A model generated the notes under the pieces. It did not search any database, was not told where the DNA came from, and saw nothing but the letters and a program-made list of their open reading frames with translations. A program made the translations under genes and the position numbers. This document shows, one piece after another, positions 36,907 through 46,033 of a stretch of DNA of 64,000 nt (positions are counted from its first letter, which is position 1; each line of letters opens with the position of its first letter). The DNA comes from Corynebacterium pacaense (lineage in GTDB: Bacteria; Actinomycetota; Actinomycetes; Mycobacteriales; Mycobacteriaceae), in the NCBI RefSeq assembly GCF_900169525.1, contig NZ_LT821239.1:248001-312000 (forward strand), in the 5' to 3' direction.

Positions 36907-38091
36907 ATGGAGTCACAGAGCGTGTCCTTCCGTGTGGCCAGGGAGGACCTGGTCACCGCGGTGGCCTGGGTTGCCAGGAACCTGCCCACCAAGCCAACCC
37001 AGCCGGTGCTGCGTGCCATGCTGATCACCGCAAGCGATGAGGGTCTGGAACTCGCGGGCTACGATTACGAGGTCTCCACCCGCGTTCGGCTATCCGCTGA
37101 GGTCGCGGAACCGGGAAGGATCGCTGTGGCAGGAAAGCTCCTGTCCGAGATCACAGGCACCCTGCCCAACAAGCCGGTTGAGTTCAGGGTGGAGGGTACC
37201 AAGATTCTGGTTTCCTGCGGTTCCGCGCGCTTCGAGCTCCCCTCAATCCCGTTGGATGACTACCCCACACTGCCAACTCTTCCCGACGCCACCGGGACCA
37301 TCGACCCGCGCCTGTTCACCGAGGCCGTCACACAGGTAGCCTCCGCGGCGGGTAGGGATGACTCGCTGCCCATGCTGACCGGCGTCAACATGGAGATCTC
37401 CGGCAACCGGATCAACCTCGCCGCCACCGATCGCTTCCGCCTGGCGCAGCGCAGCTTCGAATGGGACCCCGCCTCGGCCGGAGTTGAGGCGAAGCTGCTC
37501 ATCCCGGCAAAGACGCTGCTGGAAAATGCCCGCAGCCTGGACTCGCATCTCAACGATCCCATCGAAATCGCCGTCGGCTCCGGCGAACAGATCGGACGCG
37601 AGGGGCTCTTCGGCATCCGCAGCAATGATCGGGAGACAACAACCCGAATGCTTGATGCGGACTTCCCCAATATCCAGCCACTGCTGCCAAAGGAGCACAC
37701 CGCCATCGCATCGGTGGAGATTGCGCCACTGCTCGATGCCGTTCGCCGCGTTTCCCTGGTCACCGAGCGAAATGCCCAGGTCATCCTCGAGTTCAGTGAG
37801 GGTCAGGTCATCCTGTCCGCCTCCGGATCGGAGATGGGTCACGCGGAGGAGGCCCTGCCCTGCGCCTTCACCGGAAAGGACCTGCGCATCGCGTTCAATC
37901 CCGGCTATCTCAAGGACGGGCTTTCCGTCATCCCGACCCCGCGGGTGGTTTTCGGTTTCACCGAACCCTCCCGCCCGGCCATCATGATTCCCGAGCCCGC
38001 GGAGCTGCCGGAGGCAGATGAGCGCGGGGTGTTCCCGACGCCGGAGACGTACTTCACCTATCTGCTCATGCCCGTCCGACTTCCGGGGTAA
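36907..38091 (+). CDS. dnaN: DNA polymerase III beta subunit (sliding clamp)
   Basis: A 394-residue beta clamp, starting SVSFRVAREDLVTAVAWVARNLPTKP in two blocks, with the usual three repeated clamp domains and the C-terminal hydrophobic-pocket end TYLLMPVRLPG. It tethers polymerase III to DNA. ATG 36907 is preceded by GAGGAG. It is followed by recF after 81 bp. Confidence 0.97.
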   Translation: MESQSVSFRVAREDLVTAVAWVARNLPTKPTQPVLRAMLITASDEGLELAGYDYEVSTRVRLSAEVAEPGRIAVAGKLLSEITGTLPNKPVEFRVEGTKILVSCGSARFELPSIPLDDYPTLPTLPDATGTIDPRLFTEAVTQVASAAGRDDSLPMLTGVNMEISGNRINLAATDRFRLAQRSFEWDPASAGVEAKLLIPAKTLLENARSLDSHLNDPIEIAVGSGEQIGREGLFGIRSNDRETTTRMLDADFPNIQPLLPKEHTAIASVEIAPLLDAVRRVSLVTERNAQVILEFSEGQVILSASGSEMGHAEEALPCAFTGKDLRIAFNPGYLKDGLSVIPTPRVVFGFTEPSRPAIMIPEPAELPEADERGVFPTPETYFTYLLMPVRLPG

Positions 38092-38172
38092 CACCTCCGG
38101 GCTCACGCGGTGCGTTCGCGGGCCGGGCGCTTCCCCGGTGGGGCCGTGTTCACAGAAGGGAGGGCCCGGATT

Positions 38173-39366
38173 TTGTATATTCGTAGTCTGGAACTGCGCG
38201 ATTTTCGTTCCTGGCCCGAGCTGAAGGTGGAGCTGAAACCCGGAATCACCCTGTTCATCGGCAGAAACGGATTCGGGAAAACCAACATCGTCGAGGCCAT
38301 CGGCTATCTGGCGCACCTGTCCTCCCACCGTGTGTCCACCGACGCACCACTGGTCAGGGCCGATGCACGGGATTCCAGAATCTCCGCGGTGGCGGTCAAT
38401 CAGGGCCGCGAGCTGGCCACCCATCTTCTGATCCGGCCGCACGCCCCGAACCAGGGGCAGATCAACCGGACCCGGGTGAAGTCACCGCGTGAGCTTCTCG
38501 GTGTGATCAGGTCGGTGCTCTTCGCCCCGGAGGACCTGACGCTGGTCCGCGGGGAGCCGGCGGAACGCCGCAGGTACCTCGACGACATCATCGCCACCCG
38601 CTCACCCCGGCTGGCCGGGGTGAAAAGTGACTATGACAAGGTGCTCAAACAACGCAACGCGCTGCTGAAGTCGGCGACGATCGCCTTAAGACGCGGATAC
38701 TCCTCCGAGGAGGGTGCGGCGGCGCTGACCACACTCGACACCTGGGACGGCCAACTGGCGGCACTGGGAGCCCAGCTGATGGCTGCGCGGATCTCGCTGG
38801 TCAAGGAGGTTTCGGAGCTGATCGGCGAGGCCTATTCCACCATCGCCCCGGAGTCGAGAGCGGTGTCGGTCGTCTACCGTTCAACCATTGATCAGGCACT
38901 GTCGGACCTCTCTGACTCCGCAGACCCCGATACCGGAATCATCGAGGCGACCCTGTTGAGCGAACTCGGTCGGAAGCGGCAGCGCGAGATCGAACGGGGA
39001 CTCAGCCTGGTCGGGCCACACCGCGATGACCTGGAGCTCCAGCTCGGTACGCAGCCGGCAAAGGGTTTCGCCAGCCACGGCGAGACCTGGTCCTTCGCGC
39101 TGGCGATGCGTATCGCGGAGTTCAATCTGCTCCGGTCGGATGGAACGGATCCCATCCTCATCCTCGATGACGTCTTCTCCGAACTCGACGCGGGCAGACG
39201 CGAGAAGCTGGTGGCCATAGCGCAGGGGGCGGAACAGGTGATCATCACCGCCGCCGTCAATGAGGACCTGCCCGGAAACCTCGGTGAGGTGATCACTACC
39301 TCGCACACGGTGACGGTGGTTGACACCGACAACGGCCGCATCTCGGTCCTGGATGCCACGCCATGA
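38173..39366 (+). CDS. recF: DNA recombination/repair protein RecF
   Basis: A 397-residue SMC-like ATPase with Walker [10 protein letters not shown] near residue 35, ABC-like signature region and Walker [12 protein letters not shown] near 330. It helps load RecA at gaps through RecOR. The TTG at 38173 ([11 protein letters not shown]) is the best start: GGGAGGG lies about 8 bases upstream and it matches family N-termini. A longer in-frame start at 38110 is less likely. It overlaps the next gene by 4 nt. Confidence 0.94.
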   Translation: MYIRSLELRDFRSWPELKVELKPGITLFIGRNGFGKTNIVEAIGYLAHLSSHRVSTDAPLVRADARDSRISAVAVNQGRELATHLLIRPHAPNQGQINRTRVKSPRELLGVIRSVLFAPEDLTLVRGEPAERRRYLDDIIATRSPRLAGVKSDYDKVLKQRNALLKSATIALRRGYSSEEGAAALTTLDTWDGQLAALGAQLMAARISLVKEVSELIGEAYSTIAPESRAVSVVYRSTIDQALSDLSDSADPDTGIIEATLLSELGRKRQREIERGLSLVGPHRDDLELQLGTQPAKGFASHGETWSFALAMRIAEFNLLRSDGTDPILILDDVFSELDAGRREKLVAIAQGAEQVIITAAVNEDLPGNLGEVITTSHTVTVVDTDNGRISVLDATP

Positions 39367-39890
39367 CCGATCCCATCGACCAGGCCTTCGAGCGGATCCG
39401 GGAGGAGGCGCGCAAGCGCAACGGCAGGCTGCCCGATCTCAACAGGCAGCGCCCGGTGCGGAAGGCACAGGGCGGCGTCGGCAAGCATGTCAGGGGACGC
39501 CCCACCGGCCCCGACGGGCGGTACCGGCCGCGTCCACGGGAATTTGAGAGCCTGGGTTCGGTTCTCAACCGGGAGATTCAGACCCGGGGGTGGGGACGGG
39601 AGATCGCCGGCGGCTGGGTCAGCGGCAACTGGGAGGAACTGGTGGGGCCGAAGATCGCGCAGCACACCAGGGTGGAGATGATCAAGGATAAGAAACTGTT
39701 CATCACCTGTGATTCCACCGCGTGGGCGACGAACCTGCGGATGATGCAGAAGCAGATCCTGCAGGTCATCGCGGAGAAGGTGGGTCCCAACATCATCAGT
39801 GAACTGAGGATCTTCGGACCGAAGGCACCCTCCTGGCGGAAAGGTCCGCTCCACGTCAAGGGAAGGGGCCCGAGGGACACCTACGGGTAG
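39363..39890 (+). CDS. DUF721/DciA-like protein
   Basis: A 175-residue protein of the DUF721 family. The basic tail ([17 protein letters not shown]) is followed by the folded domain [19 protein letters not shown] and a C-terminal [21 protein letters not shown] end. In other bacteria the family includes DciA, which helps load the replicative helicase DnaB; in mycobacteria it is Rv0004. Sitting between recF and gyrB at the origin fits a replication role, but this was not shown for this gene. Confidence 0.85.
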   Translation: MTDPIDQAFERIREEARKRNGRLPDLNRQRPVRKAQGGVGKHVRGRPTGPDGRYRPRPREFESLGSVLNREIQTRGWGREIAGGWVSGNWEELVGPKIAQHTRVEMIKDKKLFITCDSTAWATNLRMMQKQILQVIAEKVGPNIISELRIFGPKAPSWRKGPLHVKGRGPRDTYG

Positions 39891-39982
39891 TCCGATGATG
39901 GTCAGATCGCCGGAAACCGGCCTGATGGGCGATTTCCCGCGTTGTGGCGGCTAGTAGGTGGGGGACCAAGGGTGTAACATGA

Positions 39983-42085
<2,103 letters not shown>

Positions 42086-42100
42086 ACGCTGGACAGCGGA

Positions 42101-42179
42101 GCCGATGGTGGCGGGATGCGATGAACAAGGGGGCGAAACCCCGGTGTTCATCGGGGTTCCACCACCATCGGCGTTTTCT
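42101..42179 (+). terminator. Large nested terminator after gyrB
   Basis: GCCGATGGTGG (42101-42111) pairs with CCACCATCGGC (42162-42172). Inside, CGATGAACA (42119-42127) pairs with TGTTCATCG (42145-42153), and GGGG-GCGAAA-CCCC caps it. GTTTTCT follows. It is an unusually long three-layer intrinsic terminator. Confidence 0.9.
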
Positions 42180-42196
42180 ATGGAAAGGTGGATTCG

Positions 42197-43063
42197 GTGA
42201 ACACCGGTGAGGTACATGTCGGCATGCCCGATGGTTCCGTCACCCCCGTGGATCTGTGGCAGGGAGGGGATCGACCCCTGGTGATGATCTGGCCGGGCTT
42301 CGGCATGGGCGCCGGCTACTACCGGCCGATGGCGCTGAGCCTTGTCGAGCACGGTTTTCCGGTGGCCATAGGGGAACTGCGTGGCCAGGGACGCTCCTCC
42401 GCGCGTGCGGATCGTCGCAACCACTGGGGATACCACGATCTTGCCTCCGTGGATTTCCCTCGCCAGATCCGGGCCGTCAAGGCCGGGCTGGGTGTTGCCG
42501 CGGATTATCCGATGGTCTTCCTCTCACATTCGATGGGCGGGCAGATCTCCTGTCTCTTCGCGGCCCGCGAAGACGCACCGGCGCTGGGATTGAGGGGCAT
42601 CTTCGGTGTTGGTGCCGGTACACCCCACCGACCGGCTTTCGACGCCCGGATGGGCAGGAGGTTGGGCCTCGGTGCACTGCTGCTGGGAGTCGTGGGAGGC
42701 GGGGTGCTGGGCTACTGGCCGGGGAAGGTATTCGGCCGGGATCTCGTGGGTTATGGAAGGCAGTCCGGTACGCACATGCGGGAGTGGAGGCGTTTCCATC
42801 TGCACAACTCCCTCGATGATCTCAGCGGTTCGGATATCGACTATGTCGAGCGGATGCGCCTAGTTGATCTTCCCGTTCTGCTCACGCGCGGTGAAGATGA
42901 CAGGGACTGCCCTGAAGCGTCGAGCAGATCGCTGGCGTCATTCCTTCCCCGTGCCGATGTCACCTGCGAGAATCTGCCCGGAGGGCTCGGCCACAACCGG
43001 TGGGCGCGGCAACCGGAGGTTGTGACCAGCCGTTTTCTGGATTTTGTTGAGGAGCTCGGGTAA
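42197..43063 (+). CDS. Alpha/beta hydrolase
   Basis: A 288-residue hydrolase. The nucleophile elbow is SHSMGGQ (near residue 112), the acid is probably in GEDDRDCPE, and the His in LGHNRW near 270. The oxyanion region WPGFGMGAGYY and PVAIGELRGQGRS resemble serum-aryldialkylphosphatase/lysophospholipase-like hydrolases. A hydrophobic Gly/Val stretch (LGALLLGVVGGGVLGYW) in the cap domain is unusual. GTG 42197 has AAGGTGG 5 bases upstream; an alternative GTG is at 42188. Substrate unknown. Confidence 0.82.
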   Translation: MNTGEVHVGMPDGSVTPVDLWQGGDRPLVMIWPGFGMGAGYYRPMALSLVEHGFPVAIGELRGQGRSSARADRRNHWGYHDLASVDFPRQIRAVKAGLGVAADYPMVFLSHSMGGQISCLFAAREDAPALGLRGIFGVGAGTPHRPAFDARMGRRLGLGALLLGVVGGGVLGYWPGKVFGRDLVGYGRQSGTHMREWRRFHLHNSLDDLSGSDIDYVERMRLVDLPVLLTRGEDDRDCPEASSRSLASFLPRADVTCENLPGGLGHNRWARQPEVVTSRFLDFVEELG

Positions 43064-43504
43064 TCAGGCTGCGTGCTTCTGCACGAGGGCGCCGATCTCC
43101 GGGAGTTCCTCCTCGATGACCTTGGCGGCCTTGCCGCGGACACCCCTGTAGACTTTGGCCAGCCCGGGAACGGAAATACTGTCGGCGTTGCGGTCCGCGA
43201 CACCGAGGATGGCGTCGAGGGCGCGGTCGCTGTTGCCGCTGAGGTAGGAACCGAAATCGGTACCGTCACCGGCGGAGTACTCCTGCCACAGGCCATCGAG
43301 TGAATCGGCCAGTTCCGGGAGGAGGCGACGGGAACCTTTTGTCAGGATGTCGGAATCAACCTTGGTGGCGGCGGCCAGGGCCCCCTTGAGTGCCACCCCG
43401 GTCAGACCCGATTGCTTGTTCACGGTGGCTGAGATGAATGCGGCCGTATCTGAGACCGTCTGTTCGAAACCGTCGTTGACAAGAAGTTCTTTGAGTGAAG
43501 TCAT
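43064..43504 (-). CDS. DUF6918 family protein
   Basis: A 146-residue, mostly helical protein without signal peptide. It belongs to an actinobacterial family I associate with DUF6918 (MTSLKELLVNDGFEQTVSD ... TKGSRRLLPELADSLDGLW). No function is known. It abuts the hydrolase gene tail to tail with no gap. ATG 43504 is favoured over 43522 because MTSLKELL is the usual start; the RBS is weak. Confidence 0.75.
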   Translation of the reverse strand: MTSLKELLVNDGFEQTVSDTAAFISATVNKQSGLTGVALKGALAAATKVDSDILTKGSRRLLPELADSLDGLWQEYSAGDGTDFGSYLSGNSDRALDAILGVADRNADSISVPGLAKVYRGVRGKAAKVIEEELPEIGALVQKHAA

Positions 43505-43674
43505 GGACATCATAGTAACCAAGAAAAGAGTCGGCTTTCCCCGCTGTCGCGAATCAGCCGACCAGTTTCCTGATGCTTCTCATGTTGCAACCCTTCCGCC
43601 ACAGATGTCACTTGAACCTCTGTAATCACAACAGTAACAAAGACTACCTTTCATCACCCGCTGACGGCAAGCGA

Positions 43675-44811
43675 TCAGACGTGGGAAAGCGGATCCTGGC
43701 GCACGGCGTGCAGTGCGACCTGGATGGCCGCGGTCCGCAGAATATGCTGATCCGCCCGCTGGATGCGCAGCTGGCCGCCGACTGAGGAACGCGAACGCAG
43801 CCGTTCGACCACGATGCGCAGCCCGGCCGGATCGGTGGTGAACGCATCGCCGGCGAAGACCACGGTGTCCGGGTCGACGACATCGATCGCCGAGGCCACG
43901 GCATCACCCAGGGCCGTAGCGCGGTCATCGAGGATTTTCCGTGCGACGGGCCGGGTGGATCCCAGATGGACGAGCTCGGCCAGGCTCCTCGCCCTGATCC
44001 CCTGCTCATGGGCCTTCTGCAGTGTCTTGGTGGTGCTCAGGGGGTGTGATCCGGTGGAGTTCTCCGGATGGAAGGCGGCAGGGGAGCGCCCGGTGTGCGG
44101 CCGATGGACGGCGCCGTTGAAAATCCACGCGTGGGCGATGACCTCGCGCGCATAGAAGTAGAGGGTCGACGGCGCCGGCTGCTCGGAGGCCTGCAGCGGG
44201 GATTCGATGATCTCGGTGCCCGCCATCGCCGCGACACCGGTCCCGATGGACACGGGCCGTCCCAGGACCGCGGAGAGGTCCGCCCCCACATCCGCGTTCT
44301 CCCAACCGTAGGAATCCGAGGTGATCAGTCCGTCCCTGTCGACATGTGCGGAGAAGGCGACTCCCACGTTCACCGGTTCCGGCAGACCTGCACCGAGTTG
44401 TGTGAGCGCATCACTGACGGTGCCGAGTATCTCCGAGGAGGTTGAACCGGGGACGTGGATGTCCAGGGTCTCATGGCGTATCACCCGCCCGGCCAGGTCG
44501 GAGACCACGATCTCGGTGCTGTTGACACCGATGTGGGCGCCCCATGCGGTGAGGTGGCGGCCATCGATGCTCAGGCCTGTTCGGGGACGACCCGCCTTGG
44601 TGCCGTCATCGACGGAGGAGCGCACCTCCTCGACGAGGCCGGCGTTGATGAGCGCACCCACGTGGCGGGTGATGCTGGCCTGGGAGTAACCGAGCTGTCG
44701 CTGCAGAAGCGTGCGATCGGTCGCGGTTGCTCTAATCTGGTGGAACACTCGGGCCACCGGCAGCAGCGGGGTGGTGAAGTAGACAGGTTGGGTCGGATTT
44801 GTCACGGGCAT
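43675..44811 (-). CDS. ssuR: ROK-family transcriptional regulator, SsuR-like
   Basis: A 378-residue ROK protein with an N-terminal winged helix (LLQRQLGYSQASITRHVGAL, about 35-55) and a C-terminal actin-like ROK domain (GVNSTEIVVSDLAGRV, PVNVGVAFSAHVD). In C. glutamicum the ROK regulator SsuR (cg0012) lies between gyrB and gyrA, activates the sulfonate genes and is itself repressed by McbR. Here a perfect McbR-type box sits just upstream (44823-44838). It is divergent from a flavin reductase. ATG 44811 begins close to the box, so the leader is very short. Confidence 0.85.
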   Translation of the reverse strand: MPVTNPTQPVYFTTPLLPVARVFHQIRATATDRTLLQRQLGYSQASITRHVGALINAGLVEEVRSSVDDGTKAGRPRTGLSIDGRHLTAWGAHIGVNSTEIVVSDLAGRVIRHETLDIHVPGSTSSEILGTVSDALTQLGAGLPEPVNVGVAFSAHVDRDGLITSDSYGWENADVGADLSAVLGRPVSIGTGVAAMAGTEIIESPLQASEQPAPSTLYFYAREVIAHAWIFNGAVHRPHTGRSPAAFHPENSTGSHPLSTTKTLQKAHEQGIRARSLAELVHLGSTRPVARKILDDRATALGDAVASAIDVVDPDTVVFAGDAFTTDPAGLRIVVERLRSRSSVGGQLRIQRADQHILRTAAIQVALHAVRQDPLSHV

Positions 44812-44822
44812 GCCGATTATTC

Positions 44823-44838
44823 TAGACAGATAAGTCTA
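44823..44838 (-). promoter_or_regulatory. Perfect McbR-type box upstream of ssuR
   Basis: TAGACAGATAAGTCTA matches TAGAC-N6-GTCTA exactly. On the minus strand it overlaps the TATAGACT -10 candidate of ssuR. McbR is the master repressor of sulfur assimilation in C. glutamicum, and S-adenosylhomocysteine releases it. Confidence 0.8.
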
Positions 44839-44958
44839 TATTCCAAGCTTTTCCGGAGGTTCTCCGGGAAAAATGTCCCAACCTGCACAGATATGAGTTC
44901 TATTCTGAATGAAAAGAAAGCGTTAATTTCAAAGTGGTTGAAACTATGGCCCGCTTAA

Positions 44959-44974
44959 TAGACTATGTAGTCTA
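44959..44974 (+). promoter_or_regulatory. Perfect McbR-type box upstream of the flavin reductase
   Basis: TAGACTATGTAGTCTA is a second exact TAGAC-N6-GTCTA, ending 9 bases before the flavin reductase ATG. It overlaps the expected -10 to +1 region, the right place for a repressor. Confidence 0.8.
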
Positions 44975-44983
44975 ATTTTCTCC

Positions 44984-45475
44984 ATGACCACAGCAGTCCT
45001 TTCCTCCGTCGAACTCCGCCAGGCGCTCCGCAGGGTGCCCACCCCCATTACCTTCATCGCCAGTCATTCCGGGGAGGTGCCGGTGGGGATGGTTGTTGGC
45101 TCCTTCATCGGGATCAGCCTCGAGCCCGCTCTGGTCGGTGTCTATCTTCAGAAGTCCTCGAGCACCTGGCCGCAGTTGCGGTCCATTGTTGAGCAGGGGG
45201 CGGAACTGGGTGTGTCCATTCTCGGTTCGGCACATGCCGATCAGATCCGCCAGCTCTCCGGCCCCGCGGCCGGCCGTTTCGCCGGTCGGTGGTCCCGCGA
45301 GAACGGGGGAGCGGTCCATCTCGACGGTGCCGATACCCAGCTGAGCACGCGGGTGGTGGAGATCAGTGAGGTCGGGGACCACGACTTCGCCCTCCTCGAG
45401 GTGGTGCACGCGGCCGTGGCCGACGGGGGATCCCACGCGCTGGTCTTCCATGAATCCCAGGTGGGCACGCTCTAA
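44984..45475 (+). CDS. Flavin reductase (FMN-binding split barrel)
   Basis: A 163-residue flavin reductase-like protein. RVPTPITFIAS, VPVGMVVGSFIGISLEPALVGVYL and SVSIL-like segments follow the FMN-binding split-barrel fold. It would supply FMNH2 to a two-component monooxygenase. SsuD at 9417-10604 needs one, and a perfect McbR-type box plus divergent ssuR make that partnership likely. This is inference. No clear RBS precedes ATG 44984. Its end overlaps the converging Fic-like gene by 4 nt. Confidence 0.83.
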   Translation: MTTAVLSSVELRQALRRVPTPITFIASHSGEVPVGMVVGSFIGISLEPALVGVYLQKSSSTWPQLRSIVEQGAELGVSILGSAHADQIRQLSGPAAGRFAGRWSRENGGAVHLDGADTQLSTRVVEISEVGDHDFALLEVVHAAVADGGSHALVFHESQVGTL

Positions 45476-45735
45476 CTGTTGAGGCTGAGCAGCACGCGTG
45501 CGGTGACCTCGGCGAAAACATCATTTGCACCGCTCAGCGGCCCCAGCCGGGTAATGGTCCGGGCGACGGCGTGTGCCATTTCCTCCACCGAGCCGTGCAC
45601 ATCGACGCCGTGAAGGCTGGCGCCGCTCACTCCCGAGGCGGCGCTGAGGGCCGCGAAACTGACCACGCTCACCTTGTGGACCGCACAGACTTCGTCGGCG
45701 ATGATGAGGAGCTGTTCGGCGGACAGTCCCCTCAT
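45472..45735 (-). CDS. Fic/Doc-like toxin relative lacking the catalytic motif
   Basis: An 87-residue protein. LSAEQLLIIADEV, then LHGVDVHGSVEEMAHAVARTITR and VLLSLN, follows the Fic/Doc pattern (L..g.d.y.s.e..Aa.l...I.....L.lNG). The catalytic HxFxDGNKR segment is replaced by LGPLSGAND, without the His or Lys/Arg. It overlaps the upstream RHH gene by 4 nt like a toxin-antitoxin pair. It is either an inactive toxin descendant or an adapted protein. The similarity is recognised by eye and moderate. Confidence 0.6.
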   Translation of the reverse strand: MRGLSAEQLLIIADEVCAVHKVSVVSFAALSAASGVSGASLHGVDVHGSVEEMAHAVARTITRLGPLSGANDVFAEVTARVLLSLNS

Positions 45736-45941
45736 CGCGCCTGCCTGATCCGCTTCTCGACGCCCGCGGCCTCAGCCACGTAGGTCCGTGCGAGGTCGGC
45801 GACCTCCGCGTCGGCCACGACGCGGCTTGCAGCCGCGATGATCGCCCGGGTTGCGGCCTCCTGCTTGCTGGAGCCCTGCACCCGGGCGAGAAGGGTGAGT
45901 GCGCGGTCCTGGGCGTCGTTAAGCCGGAGGGTCATAGCCAT
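45732..45941 (-). CDS. Ribbon-helix-helix antitoxin-like protein
   Basis: A 69-residue protein. MTLRLNDAQDRALTLLARVQG-SSKQEAATRAI has the ribbon-helix-helix shape (strand, then two helices) of CopG-like antitoxins. The C-terminal half (ADLARTYVAEAAGVEKRIRQ) could bind the partner. It overlaps the downstream Fic/Doc-like gene by ATGA, so translation is coupled. The ATG at 45941 or 45935 is likely, with no RBS, so the mRNA may be leaderless. It lies immediately upstream of gyrA in the opposite direction. Confidence 0.6.
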   Translation of the reverse strand: MAMTLRLNDAQDRALTLLARVQGSSKQEAATRAIIAAASRVVADAEVADLARTYVAEAAGVEKRIRQAR

Positions 45942-46033
45942 GAGCGCAATGGTATCACTGTGGTATCTGATTGGGGTCTTTATCCTTTCCATGGCGTAAA
46001 ATCGATTGGGATTGAACCGAGGAAAGGTAAATA

